A DNA stretch of 64,000 bases from Rhodobium gokarnense (GTDB lineage: Bacteria; Pseudomonadota; Alphaproteobacteria; Rhizobiales; Rhodobiaceae). A program made the position numbers and the translations under genes. How positions within the stretch are numbered: position 1 is the first letter of the stretch; each line of letters starts with the position of its first letter. Where the stretch lies: NCBI RefSeq assembly GCF_025961475.1, contig NZ_JAOQNS010000002.1:496001-560000 (forward strand). Reading direction: 5' to 3'. The notes beneath the pieces were generated by a model. The model ran no database searches. It had not been told where the DNA came from and worked only from the letters and a program-made list of their open reading frames with translations. Below are positions 33,623 through 42,712 of the stretch, piece by piece.

Positions 33623-34612
33623 TCAGCCCGCGAGGTCTTCCTTCTTCAGGATCTTTTCCCGGACGTTCATCTTTTCCTTCATGACGCCGAACTCATAGAA
33701 GATGTCGACGAAGGCCTGGTAGGAATTGAGGTCCGTCTCGTTGAGATCGTAGAACGGGCGCAGATAGGGCTGGGCCAGAAGGTCGAGCTGGCTTTCCTGG
33801 ATCGCCGTGTATTTCGGGATGATGACCTTGTACTTCTCGAAGTCGGCGTTGACGAGGTCCGTCGCCTCGTCGATGACCTCGACCACCTTGGCCGCCACTT
33901 CCGGGCGCTCCTTCATGAACTTGGTGGTGAGCACGGCAGCGCCCGAATAGAACGGATCGGCGATGACGGAGGCGACCGGGTTGGTCATGGCGCGCTTGGC
34001 CTTGCCGGAGGCAACGGCAATCGAGCCGACCGGCTCCAGCGACAGGGTCGCATCGACCGAGCCGCCGGCAACGGCCGGCACCTGCATGGCGACCGCGAGG
34101 TCCGTCAGTGTCACGTCCTTGTCGGGATCGAGGCCGGCGGCCTTCACCATCTTCTTGGAAATGGTCCGCCACTGGATGCCGGGCACGTGGCCGAGGGTCT
34201 TGCCCTTCAGGTCGGCGAAGGATTCGATGCCGCTGTCCGGCTTGACGATCAGCCCGTCATTGATCAGGCCGACCTTGATGCCGCCGCCCTGCAGGCCGAA
34301 CACCTTGAAGGTGCCGGGGAATTTCTCTTCCGCCAGCATGGCGATGCCGGCCGCCGCGCCCGGAGGCCCGAAATCGGCCCGGCCGCCGACCAGCGCGTCG
34401 ATGATGTGGTTCGGCGACTGCATCTTGTTGGAGACGATCTCGATGCAGGCCTTCTCGAACAGCTTTTCCTCAAGCGCGACGTAGTAGGCCGTCGTCTGCA
34501 TGATCGGCAGCCAGGCCGCGGTGACCGTTTCCATCTTGTCGCAGGCCATCGCCTGGCCCGTGGAGGCGGCCGTGACACCGGCAAGGGCCAGCGCAGACAA
34601 AAATTTCTTCAT
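33623..34612 (-). CDS. ABC transporter substrate-binding protein, TauA/SsuA/NMT1 type
   Basis: A 329-residue periplasmic protein with a signal peptide (MKKFLSALALAGVTAASTGQ, cleavage near AMAC). Marks of the NMT1/SsuA-like fold: WLPIMQTTAYYVALEEKLFE, GGRADFGPPGAAAGIAML, LKGKTLGHVPG. GGAGAAAA before ATG 34612 supports this start; the much longer frame only traverses the permease gene. It probably binds the nitrogen compound used by the downstream hydrolases. Confidence 0.88.
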   Translation of the reverse strand: MKKFLSALALAGVTAASTGQAMACDKMETVTAAWLPIMQTTAYYVALEEKLFEKACIEIVSNKMQSPNHIIDALVGGRADFGPPGAAAGIAMLAEEKFPGTFKVFGLQGGGIKVGLINDGLIVKPDSGIESFADLKGKTLGHVPGIQWRTISKKMVKAAGLDPDKDVTLTDLAVAMQVPAVAGGSVDATLSLEPVGSIAVASGKAKRAMTNPVASVIADPFYSGAAVLTTKFMKERPEVAAKVVEVIDEATDLVNADFEKYKVIIPKYTAIQESQLDLLAQPYLRPFYDLNETDLNSYQAFVDIFYEFGVMKEKMNVREKILKKEDLAG

Positions 34613-34689
34613 GATGTTTTCTCCGGGTTTGCTCATGACGGAATCCTGTTTCCTGCCCTTTGCGGATTGTGGGGTGAGGGGGCGGCCGG

Positions 34690-35508
34690 TCAGCGACCGG
34701 ACCAGTGGACGAAGACGTCCTCGATGACGAGGAAGAAGAGGTTCAGCGCATAGCCGAGCGCACCGGCGATGAGGATCGAGCCGTACATGTCGGTGAGCTG
34801 ATAGGAGATCTGCGCATCGATGATGCGGTGGCCGAGGCCGTCGACCGCGCCGATGAACATCTCCGCGACGATGATGACGACGAGCGCCATTGAGACGGCC
34901 GTGCGCAGGCCGACGAAGGTCTGCGGCAGGGTCTCGTAGAAGATGACGTCGCGGAAGATGCGAAGCTGCGAGGCGCCCATCGACTTTGCCGCCTGGATCC
35001 GCGTCGGCCGCGCGTTCATGACGCCGTAGGCCGTGTTGAAGACGACGACGAGCCAGGCCGCGAAGGCCGCGACCGCGATCTTGGCGAAGTCGCCGAGGCC
35101 GAACAGGAGCAGGAACAGCGGAAACATCGCCGTTGCCGGGGTCGAGCGGAACAGGTCGATGATGAATTCCAGCGACCGGTAGACCTTGGAATTGGCACCG
35201 AGCGCAATGCCCACCGGCACGCCGAAGACGGCGGCGATGGCGAAGGCGTAGCCGACGCGCACCAGCGTGCGCCACAGATCGAACAGCATGTCGCCGCCGA
35301 CGATGTTGCCGGCAGTGTCGACCAGCGTGTCGACGGGGGAGGGGAGCAAATTCTTGTCGACGAGGTCGAGCGCCCACGCCACCCACCAGATGGCGAAGAG
35401 GATCAGCGGCCCGAGCGCAAAGCGGCCAAAGGATTGCAGGGATTGCGAGCCGGCGATGCGGCGAAGCGATCCCTGCGAAGCGTTGGCGGTCCTGTCGGTC
35501 GAGCTCAT
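34690..35508 (-). CDS. ABC transporter permease, SsuC/TauC type
   Basis: A 272-residue permease with about six helices (FALGPLILFAIWWVAWALDL first) and the loop motif QAAKSMGASQLRIFRDVIFY for ATPase contact. It is first in the minus-strand operon (permease, binding protein, ATPase, nitrilase, AtzF), divergent from a LysR gene, so the operon promoter lies in 35509-35683. Confidence 0.88.
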   Translation of the reverse strand: MSSTDRTANASQGSLRRIAGSQSLQSFGRFALGPLILFAIWWVAWALDLVDKNLLPSPVDTLVDTAGNIVGGDMLFDLWRTLVRVGYAFAIAAVFGVPVGIALGANSKVYRSLEFIIDLFRSTPATAMFPLFLLLFGLGDFAKIAVAAFAAWLVVVFNTAYGVMNARPTRIQAAKSMGASQLRIFRDVIFYETLPQTFVGLRTAVSMALVVIIVAEMFIGAVDGLGHRIIDAQISYQLTDMYGSILIAGALGYALNLFFLVIEDVFVHWSGR

Positions 35509-35683
35509 TTCAACCTCGTTTGCTGGAGAGGCGGCGTTGCCGCCGCCGGAGGCTTCTGTCGCGATCTGCCCTTTTCGGGTCGGGTGCGTCCTCTTGCCGC
35601 TGACCCTATCGAGGCTTTACGTTGCCGTCTGCTGTTATTTGAACGCGGCACCGGTGCAAAAAACGCAACAGTAGGACGGCGCC

Positions 35684-36592
35684 ATGCGGCACCTGATCAC
35701 CTATCGCTATGTGGACGAGGTGGCCAAGGCCGGCTCGATCCGCGGCGCGGCGGAGACGCTCAACATCACGCCCTCGGCCCTCAACCGGCGTATTCTGGGG
35801 CTGGAAGAGGAACTGGGGGTGCCGCTTTTCGAGCGCCTGCCGCGCGGCGTGCGGCTCAGCACGGCCGGCGAACTGATGATCCACCACATCCGCTCGCAGC
35901 TCTCCGACATGGAGCGGGTGCGCTCGCAGATCTCCGATCTCTCCGGCGTCCGGCGCGGCCATGTGGCCGTTGCCTGCAGCCAGGCGCTGCTGCCCTATTT
36001 CCTGCCCCAGCAGATCGAGACCTACCGGCGCAGCCACCCGGCGGTGACCTTCGGCGTCTTCGTGCGCGACCGCGAGGCGGCGGAAAACGCCCTGATGGAC
36101 TATTCGGCGGACGTGGCGCTCGTCTTCGAGCCGGTGAAGCTGGCGGACTTCCACACGCTCCTGATCGTCAAGCAGCCGATCCACGCCATGATGGCGGCCG
36201 ACCATCCGCTGGCGGACCGCGAGACCGTGCGGCTGTCGGATTGCCTGCAATATCCCTGTGCCATGCCGTCGCTGCCCTATGGCGTCAGGAGCCTGATGGA
36301 GGCGGCGGCCAAGCGCCACAACATGCGGCTGAGCCCGCAGGTCCAGTCCGACAGCTTCGATTTCCTGCGCAGCCTCGCCGAACGGGAGGGGTTCATCTCG
36401 TTCCAGATCCCGATCGGCCTGCCGCCGGAGGCTTCGCGCAACGGGCTTGCCCACCGACCGATCGACGCCAAGGACGTCGCCTTCGGCCAGCTCCACCTCG
36501 CCCAGCTCCGCGGCCGCACGCTGCCGGTCGCCGCCGCCCGTTTCGCCGACCAGTTGGCCGGCGTCTTCGCCGAAAGCTACGAATTCGCCTGA
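35684..36592 (+). CDS. LysR-family regulator of the nitrilase/AtzF operon
   Basis: A 302-residue LysR regulator with an HTH near residues 16-45 (SIRGAAETLNITPSALNRRI, then LGVPLFERLPRGVRLS) and an effector domain (GHVAVACSQALLPYFLPQQ). It is divergent from the ABC/nitrilase/AtzF operon and likely controls it. The Ser-Ala-Leu-Asn recognition helix differs from the usual QPAVSR form. Convergent with the next LysR gene. Confidence 0.88.
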   Translation: MRHLITYRYVDEVAKAGSIRGAAETLNITPSALNRRILGLEEELGVPLFERLPRGVRLSTAGELMIHHIRSQLSDMERVRSQISDLSGVRRGHVAVACSQALLPYFLPQQIETYRRSHPAVTFGVFVRDREAAENALMDYSADVALVFEPVKLADFHTLLIVKQPIHAMMAADHPLADRETVRLSDCLQYPCAMPSLPYGVRSLMEAAAKRHNMRLSPQVQSDSFDFLRSLAEREGFISFQIPIGLPPEASRNGLAHRPIDAKDVAFGQLHLAQLRGRTLPVAAARFADQLAGVFAESYEFA

Positions 36593-36609
36593 GGCGATGC
36601 TCCCCGGCA

Positions 36610-37527
36610 TCAGGCCGCGGCCGGCATCGGCGTCTGCATCTCAAGCCAGGCGACGAAGGCGTCCAGATAGGGCCGCTTCGGCGAGCGCGGGTCGTGGCCC
36701 ACATGATAGGTCCTGCCGGTGAGGGTGCGGCCGGGGAAGACCTCGGTGAGATGGCCGTCGTCGAGCAGTTGCGGGACGATCTCCAGCGGCACGACCATGG
36801 CGCCGCGGCCGGCGAGCGCCGCCTCAAGGGCGATGTAGTTGTGCGGGTAGTGGACCGCGGCTTCCGCTGCCTTGGCTCCGAAGCCGGCGGCATCGAGCCA
36901 CGCGGCAAGCTCGCCGGGCCGGGTGTCGGCGGCGACGAGATCGCCGGGGCGCAACGCCCCCCGCGCCCCGCGCAGCCGCTCGGCGACGCACCGCGTCGCC
37001 ACCAGTCCGATGGTCTCGGTGAAGAGCGGCCGGGAGAGGAAATGGGCGGGCATGTCCGCGCCGCGCCGGACCGCGATGTCGAAGGGAATGGTCTGCCAGT
37101 TGTCCGGCGTATGGGTCGGCCGGATCTGCGGGTGGACATGGGGGTGGCGGCCGGTGAAGTCCGGCAGGCGCGGGATCAGCCAGCGCATGGCGAAGGTCGC
37201 CGGCGCGACGATATCGAGTTCCACGGTGCCGCAGCGCTCGGCGATGCCGGCAAGGGCCCCGTCGATGAGGCTCTCCGCCTCGCGCACGGCCTTTGCCAGG
37301 ACCTCCGCCTCCGCGGTCGGCATCAGCGTCCGCCCTGTCCGGTTGAACAGCGTGTGGCCGAGATAGTCCTCTAGTATAGATATGTTTTTCGATACTGCAC
37401 TATGCGTGATGCAAAATTCATTGCCAGCTTTCATGACGCTTTTATGACGGACAACGCTCTCAAATACGAGGAGCGCCTTTACCGGAATTCTTGACCATGG
37501 CGATATGTGAGCGGATGGAACATTCAT
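36610..37527 (-). CDS. LysR-family regulator, GcvA-type, divergent from phnA
   Basis: A regulator of about 305 residues: HTH SVMKAGNEFCITHSAVSKNI, then LEDYLGHTLFNRTGRTLMPT, and an effector domain (VELDIVAPATFAMRWLIPRL). It is divergent from the phosphonoacetate hydrolase gene and probably activates that operon. The 5' part (about 37370-37527) is AT-richer than surrounding DNA. The start is uncertain: ATG 37527 is used; GTG 37542 is in frame. Confidence 0.85.
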   Translation of the reverse strand: MNVPSAHISPWSRIPVKALLVFESVVRHKSVMKAGNEFCITHSAVSKNISILEDYLGHTLFNRTGRTLMPTAEAEVLAKAVREAESLIDGALAGIAERCGTVELDIVAPATFAMRWLIPRLPDFTGRHPHVHPQIRPTHTPDNWQTIPFDIAVRRGADMPAHFLSRPLFTETIGLVATRCVAERLRGARGALRPGDLVAADTRPGELAAWLDAAGFGAKAAEAAVHYPHNYIALEAALAGRGAMVVPLEIVPQLLDDGHLTEVFPGRTLTGRTYHVGHDPRSPKRPYLDAFVAWLEMQTPMPAAA

Positions 37528-37621
37528 TCGCGTAACTTTCACTTTACCAGAACCATGGCGTCCAACATACCTTCACCGAGATCGAGACAGCGGGTCTTGG
37601 AACACCGGGGAAGGCTAGTCC

Positions 37622-38911
37622 ATGGTTGCGACAGTACCGTTACACGAAGTGGCGCGCGGGAATGCCGCGGCCGAGAGCGGCCGCACCGTTACGGTCAACG
37701 GGCGCACCTATCGCCTGCCGCGCCGCCCGCTGGCGGTCATCTGCTTCGACGGCTGCGATCCGGCCTATCTGGAGACGGCTGCCGGCACCGGCCTCATCCC
37801 GACCATCGATCGCATGGTTCGCGAGGGTTTTTCTGCGACCGCGCTGTCGGCCATGCCGAGCTTCACCAATCCGAACAATCTCTCCGTCGTCTGCGGCGCG
37901 CCGCCGAGTGTCCACGGCGTCGCCGGCAATTTCTATCTCGACCGGGAGACCGGCGAGACGGTGATGATGACCGACACCCGCTCGCTGAAGGCGCCGACGG
38001 TGCTGGCCGCGCTGGCCCGTGAGGGCGTTTCGACCGCCGTCGTCACCGCGAAGGACAAGCTGCGCCAGGCGCTCGCCCTCGACCTCGACGGCATCTCGGT
38101 CTCGGCCGAATGCGCCGACAAGGTGGACGAAGCGACCAACGGCATTGCCGATGTCGCCAGCCTCCTCGACGCGCCGCTGCCCGACCGTTACTCCGCCGAC
38201 CTCTCGCTCTACGTCCTCGACCTCGGGCTGGAACTGTTGAGGCGGGACAAGGCCCGGCTGCTCTATCTCTCCCTCTCCGACTACGTCCAGCATCGCCATG
38301 CGCCCGGCGCGCCGGAGGCCGACGCGTTCCTTGCCGCCGTCGACCGGCGCCTTGCCGCGCTCATCGCCGCCGGCGCCGATATAGGCATCGTCGCCGACCA
38401 CGGCATGACGGACATGGCCAAGGCGGACGGGACGGCCAATGTGGTGTTCGTCGCCGACGAGATCGCGGCCCGGTTCGGCGAAGGCGCGGCGCGGGTGATC
38501 TGCCCCATCACCGATCCCTTCGTGCGCCACCACGGCGCCCTCGGCGGCCTCGTCCGCGTCCACGTGATGACCCCCGACCTCGACCTCGTCGCCCTCGGCG
38601 CGTTCCTCGCCAACCTTCCCGGCGCCGAGCGCGTCCTGCCGCGCGAGGAGGCCGCCCGCGTCCTGGAAACGCCGTTGGACTCCGAGGCCGATTTCGTCCT
38701 CACGGGCGAGAAGGGCGTCGCCCTCGGCAGCCATGCGGCCGAGCACGACCTTTCCGCGCTCGCCGGCGAACGGCTTCGGTCCCATGGCGGCTTCCACGAG
38801 CAGCGCGTGCCGTTCCTGCTCTCCCGCCCGCTTCGCGCCGACTACCGCGAGAAGGCCGGACCCTTGCGCAATTTCGACATCCTCGATTTTGCCCTCAACG
38901 GGACGGAGTAA
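37622..38911 (+). CDS. phnA: phosphonoacetate hydrolase
   Basis: A 429-residue alkaline-phosphatase-superfamily enzyme. Metal and nucleophile motifs: Asp43 in AVICFDGCDPAY, Thr82 in MPSFTNPNNLSVV (nucleophile Thr), SDYVQHRHAPG and VADHGMTDM, and a C-terminal HGGFHEQ His. These match phosphonoacetate hydrolase, which breaks the C-P bond of phosphonoacetate to acetate and phosphate using two Zn. No phnW or phnY (2-AEP route) is adjacent, unlike the Sinorhizobium cluster I recall, so phosphonoacetate may be imported directly or made elsewhere. A second superfamily member follows after 3 bases. Confidence 0.88.
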   Translation: MVATVPLHEVARGNAAAESGRTVTVNGRTYRLPRRPLAVICFDGCDPAYLETAAGTGLIPTIDRMVREGFSATALSAMPSFTNPNNLSVVCGAPPSVHGVAGNFYLDRETGETVMMTDTRSLKAPTVLAALAREGVSTAVVTAKDKLRQALALDLDGISVSAECADKVDEATNGIADVASLLDAPLPDRYSADLSLYVLDLGLELLRRDKARLLYLSLSDYVQHRHAPGAPEADAFLAAVDRRLAALIAAGADIGIVADHGMTDMAKADGTANVVFVADEIAARFGEGAARVICPITDPFVRHHGALGGLVRVHVMTPDLDLVALGAFLANLPGAERVLPREEAARVLETPLDSEADFVLTGEKGVALGSHAAEHDLSALAGERLRSHGGFHEQRVPFLLSRPLRADYREKAGPLRNFDILDFALNGTE

Positions 38912-38914
38912 GCC

Positions 38915-40210
38915 ATGCGGCGCTCGGTTGTCGTCATCCTCGACGGTCTGCGGCGCGACTTCGTCGCCCCCGACCTGACGCCGAACCTCTGCCGGATCCG
39001 GCAGGAGGCCGAATGGTTTCCCGACCACCGCAGCGTGGTGCCGTCCGTCACCCGCGTTGCCTCGAGCTGCATCGCCACCGGCTGCTACCCGGACGCCCAC
39101 GGCCTTGAGGGCAATGCGCTGGCGCTCCTGGAAGACGGCCGCCTCGTCGTCCACGATGCCGGCCTGCCGGAGTTCTTCCCGCACCGCAAGCGCGTCACCG
39201 GGCGTTCGCTCGACCTCCCGACGCTCTCGGAACGCCTGGCGCCCCATGGCGGCGCGGCGGTCTTTTCCAACGTTTCGCCCGGCGCCGCCTATGCCCAGGA
39301 CCCGGACGGCTTTGGGACCATGTACCACCGTGCCGGCTCCCATGGGCCGGGGCGCACACCGCTCGATCCGCCCCCGGTCAAGGGCGGCACGGCCGGCGAC
39401 CGCCACATCGCGGACCGGTTCCTGGAAACGCTGATGTCCGACGCCCCGCCCGCCCACGCCCTGCTATGGCTCTCCGAGCCCGACCTCAGCCAGCACGATT
39501 CTGGTATCGGATCGCCGGAGCACCTTGCCGCCCTGCGCGCCGCAGACGAAGAGGCCGGCCGCGTTTTCGATGCGGTCAGCGAGCTTCGTGCTCGCGGCGA
39601 CGACGTCCTGTTCATCGTCGGCTCCGACCACGGCCACCAGACCGTCGCCGGCATCGTCGACATCGCAGCGGAACTGGACCGGCTCGGCTTCGGCGAAGCG
39701 CTTGCCGCCGGCGATATCGCCATCGCCCCGAACGGCACGGCCTTCCTCCTCTATGCGTCCGAGGCGGCCCGCGACCTCGTCCCCGCCCTTGCCGCCGCCG
39801 TCGGCGAGCAGCCCTGGGCCGGCGACGTGATCGCAGCGGACGCCCTTGCAACGGTCAACCACACCGACCGGCGCGGCCTTGCGCTCTACGTCTCCATGGC
39901 CGCCAGCGAGGAGCTCAATGCCTTCGGCGTGGCGGGGCTCAGCCACACCGCCAAGCCGGTGACCGGCGAGGGCAAGCCCGCCGGCTGCGGCCAGCATGGC
40001 GGGCTCGGCCGCTATGAGCAGGCACCGTTCCTGATGATCGCCGGCGCGGGATTTTCCGCCGGCGCAACCCGCAACGAGCCGACCGGCCTCGTCGATATCG
40101 CGCCCACCATCCTGGCGCATCTGGGCATCGCCGCAGACGGCATGGCCGGCCGCTCGCTTGCCTCCTCGTCCCCAGCCCAACTGCACCCTGAAAGGAAGTC
40201 CCATGCTTAG
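38915..40210 (+). CDS. alkaline-phosphatase-superfamily hydrolase, PhnA/NPP-like
   Basis: A 431-residue relative of nucleotide pyrophosphatase/phosphodiesterase and PhnA enzymes. Asp10 (VVVILDGLRRD) and Thr46 (VVPSVTRVASSC) form the first metal/nucleophile site; SEPDLSQHDSG, VGSDHGHQTV and QHGGLGRYEQAP supply the rest. It is probably a phosphomonoesterase, phosphodiesterase or phosphonate hydrolase. No signal peptide. It is coupled to phnA and overlaps the start of the ABC binding-protein gene, so it works on the same imported substrate; it might remove an ester group before PhnA acts (inference). Confidence 0.8.
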   Translation: MRRSVVVILDGLRRDFVAPDLTPNLCRIRQEAEWFPDHRSVVPSVTRVASSCIATGCYPDAHGLEGNALALLEDGRLVVHDAGLPEFFPHRKRVTGRSLDLPTLSERLAPHGGAAVFSNVSPGAAYAQDPDGFGTMYHRAGSHGPGRTPLDPPPVKGGTAGDRHIADRFLETLMSDAPPAHALLWLSEPDLSQHDSGIGSPEHLAALRAADEEAGRVFDAVSELRARGDDVLFIVGSDHGHQTVAGIVDIAAELDRLGFGEALAAGDIAIAPNGTAFLLYASEAARDLVPALAAAVGEQPWAGDVIAADALATVNHTDRRGLALYVSMAASEELNAFGVAGLSHTAKPVTGEGKPAGCGQHGGLGRYEQAPFLMIAGAGFSAGATRNEPTGLVDIAPTILAHLGIAADGMAGRSLASSSPAQLHPERKSHA

Positions 40211-41750
40211 GTCCGCACTGACGCGAAGGACCGTCCTTGCCGGCGCCGCCGCGCTCGGCATGACGCTGTCCGTCGGCCAGACCCTTGCCGCCGACGAGCC
40301 GCACTATGGCGGCACGCTCAATTTCGCCACCCTCGGCCTCGACACCGCCGATCCGCACCGCCACACCGGCTCCATCGGCGTCCAGCAGGTCTATGCCGAG
40401 GCGCTCACCTCGATCGCCGACGACGGCTCCGTCAAGCCCTGGCTCGCCGAGAGCTTCAGCGTTTCCGACGACGGCCTGACCTACACCTTCAAGCTCCGCC
40501 CGGACGTTACCTTCCACAACGGCGAGACCATGACCGGCGCCGACGTCATGGCCAATTTCGAGCGCATCAAGGCCAACGTCACCAAGGGCTGGCTGGCCAG
40601 CGCCATGAAGCAGGTCGACGGCTTTGCCGCCCCCGACGCGACCACCTTCGTCGTCACCATGAAGAAGCCCTACGCGGCGTTCCTCAACCTCATCTCCGAG
40701 GCCTGGATCCTGTCGCCGAAATCGCCCGGCTGGGACGCGACCATCACGACGCCGATCGGCACCGGCCCGTTCAAGTTCGGCACCTGGACCCCGCAGGTGG
40801 AGCTGATCGCGCCGAAGAACGAGGACTATTGGCAGGCGGGCCTGCCCTATCTCGACGCGGTGCGCTTCGACCTGCGCGGCGCCACGAGTGAAAACGCCCT
40901 GGCCCTTCGCTCCGGCGACCTGCAGGTCGCCCGCGTTCCCGGCGATGCCCTGCCGGAGCTGCGCGCCGATCCGAAGATCGACATCCAGTTCCTGAAGGAC
41001 ACCACCTGGTACTTCTGGTCCTTCAACAACCGCTCGCCGAACCCGCCCTTCGACAATCCGAAGGTGCGCGAGGCGGTCGCCTATGCGCTCGACAAGAGCG
41101 CCTACATGACCTTCATCGCCGGCGAGGACGGCATCGTCACCAACCAGATGGCGATCCCTGGCAACTTCTATTACGACGAGGCCCTCGGCAACGCCGACCG
41201 GCACGCCAAGCCGGACCTTGAAAAGGCGAAGGCCATGCTCGCCGAGGAGGGCGTCGTGCCGGAAGAGACGACGATGAAGGTCGTCTCCTGGCAGGAGCCC
41301 TATTCGGAAGTCGCCGTGCAGATGCTGAAGAAGCTCGGCTTCAAGGTCGAGCACGAGGCCCTCGACGACCTCGGCACCCAGAAGATGCTCGGCGAGTACA
41401 AGTGGGACCTGGCGCCGATGGCCTCCGGTCCGCGCGCCGACATCTTCCTGCGCTTCGTGCGCTTCATGTCCGACGGCCCGAACCCGGTGTTGTGGGGCGG
41501 CGTGCAGGACCCCGAACTCGACGCCATGATCACCGACGCGGTGACTACCGTCGACGCCGATGCGCGCCGCGAGAAGTACCTCAAAGCCTGGAAGCGGATC
41601 ATGGACCGCTACTACTCGGTCGTGGTCGGCCATGCCTCCAACGCCTTCGGCGTGCGCGGCGAGGTCAAGGGTTTTGAGACCGGCTTCACCTGGTCGCCGA
41701 ACCGGGTCGATGGCGGTCTCGCCTTCACCTGGCTCGCCAGCGGGAAGTAA
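40203..41750 (+). CDS. dipeptide-type ABC transporter substrate-binding protein
   Basis: A 515-residue solute-binding family 5 protein (DppA/OppA type) with an RR-containing signal (ALTRRTVLAGAAALGMTLSV). Family marks: EPHYGGTLNFATLGLDTADP, DGLTYTFKLRPDVTFHNGE, NPPFDNPKVREAVAYALDK. GAAAGGAAG upstream supports ATG 40203, inside the end of the phosphatase gene. Such proteins bind peptides, nickel, opines or other solutes; linkage here suggests a phosphonate-containing ligand. Confidence 0.9.
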   Translation: MLRSALTRRTVLAGAAALGMTLSVGQTLAADEPHYGGTLNFATLGLDTADPHRHTGSIGVQQVYAEALTSIADDGSVKPWLAESFSVSDDGLTYTFKLRPDVTFHNGETMTGADVMANFERIKANVTKGWLASAMKQVDGFAAPDATTFVVTMKKPYAAFLNLISEAWILSPKSPGWDATITTPIGTGPFKFGTWTPQVELIAPKNEDYWQAGLPYLDAVRFDLRGATSENALALRSGDLQVARVPGDALPELRADPKIDIQFLKDTTWYFWSFNNRSPNPPFDNPKVREAVAYALDKSAYMTFIAGEDGIVTNQMAIPGNFYYDEALGNADRHAKPDLEKAKAMLAEEGVVPEETTMKVVSWQEPYSEVAVQMLKKLGFKVEHEALDDLGTQKMLGEYKWDLAPMASGPRADIFLRFVRFMSDGPNPVLWGGVQDPELDAMITDAVTTVDADARREKYLKAWKRIMDRYYSVVVGHASNAFGVRGEVKGFETGFTWSPNRVDGGLAFTWLASGK

Positions 41751-41755
41751 GACCG

Positions 41756-42712
41756 ATGCACGGCAACGCCTTGGCCGACAAGATGGCGGAGACCGCGCCG
41801 GGCGCCCTGTCCGCGACGGCGAAGCCGCCGGCCGAGGCGTCCGCCCGTGACACCGCGAAGGCCAGGGCCCCGTTCTCCCTGCGGGGCCCTGGTCGCACGC
41901 TCCTGACTGTCCTCCCCCTCGCGATTGTCGTCCTGGCCCTCCTCGTCGCCATTCTCGGACCGACGCTCGGTGGGCTCGATCCCTTCGAGCAGGACCTGCT
42001 TGAGCGCAACAAGGGCCCGAGCGAGGTCTATCTCCTCGGCACCGACCATCTTGGCCGCGACGTGCTTGCCCGGCTGATCGTCGGCACGCGGCTGAGCCTG
42101 GAAGCCGGCCTCGGCGGCGTCGTGGTCGCCCTTGCCCTCGGCGGGCTCCTCGGCTTTGCCGCCTCGGTCGCGGGCGGTGTGGCCGAGACGGCCTTTTACG
42201 CCTTCGTCGATCTCATCCGCGCCATGCCGGGCGTGTTGCTGGCGCTGTTGCTGGTCGTTGCCCTCGGCGCCGGCCTAGGCCCGGTGACCGTCGCCCTCGG
42301 CGTCACCTTCGCGCCGATATTTGCCTATGTGGCGCGCGCCACCTACCGGCGGGAACTGGCGATGGACTACGTCACCGCCGCCGAAAGCTTCGGTGCCAGC
42401 GGCTGGCGCATCCTCATGACCCACATCCTGCCGAACGTCTCGGGCGCCTTCGTCACCCAGGGTGCCATCGTGCTGCCGCGCTGCATCGTCACGGAATCGG
42501 TGCTCAGCTTCCTCGGCCTCGGCGTCGAGCCGGACACCCCGACCTGGGGCCGCATGATCGCCCAGGCCAGCCAGTTCATCGAGCGCAACCCCGTCGCCGT
42601 CCTGGCGCCGGTGATCGCCCTGTCCCTGCTGACCATCTCGCTCGCCCTCCTCGGCGACCGCCTGCGCCGCCGCCTCGACCCCCGGCGCATCGACGAGGGA
42701 GCCGCAGCATGA
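41756..42712 (+). CDS. dipeptide-type ABC permease, DppC-like
   Basis: A 318-residue permease with a soluble N-terminal ~40 residues, a first helix (LLTVLPLAIVVLALLVAILG) and the loop AAESFGASGWRILMTHILPN. LGTDHLGRDVLARLIVGTRL is typical of DppC/OppC. It precedes the B-type permease, reversing the usual DppB-DppC order. ATGA overlap with the next gene. Confidence 0.9.
   Translation: MHGNALADKMAETAPGALSATAKPPAEASARDTAKARAPFSLRGPGRTLLTVLPLAIVVLALLVAILGPTLGGLDPFEQDLLERNKGPSEVYLLGTDHLGRDVLARLIVGTRLSLEAGLGGVVVALALGGLLGFAASVAGGVAETAFYAFVDLIRAMPGVLLALLLVVALGAGLGPVTVALGVTFAPIFAYVARATYRRELAMDYVTAAESFGASGWRILMTHILPNVSGAFVTQGAIVLPRCIVTESVLSFLGLGVEPDTPTWGRMIAQASQFIERNPVAVLAPVIALSLLTISLALLGDRLRRRLDPRRIDEGAAA

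Noticed and set aside
31893-33698. Plus-strand open frame opposite the nitrilase and ATPase genes
   Set aside because: The minus strand encodes intact nitrilase and ABC motifs; the plus translation is Asp/Val/Gly-rich noise.
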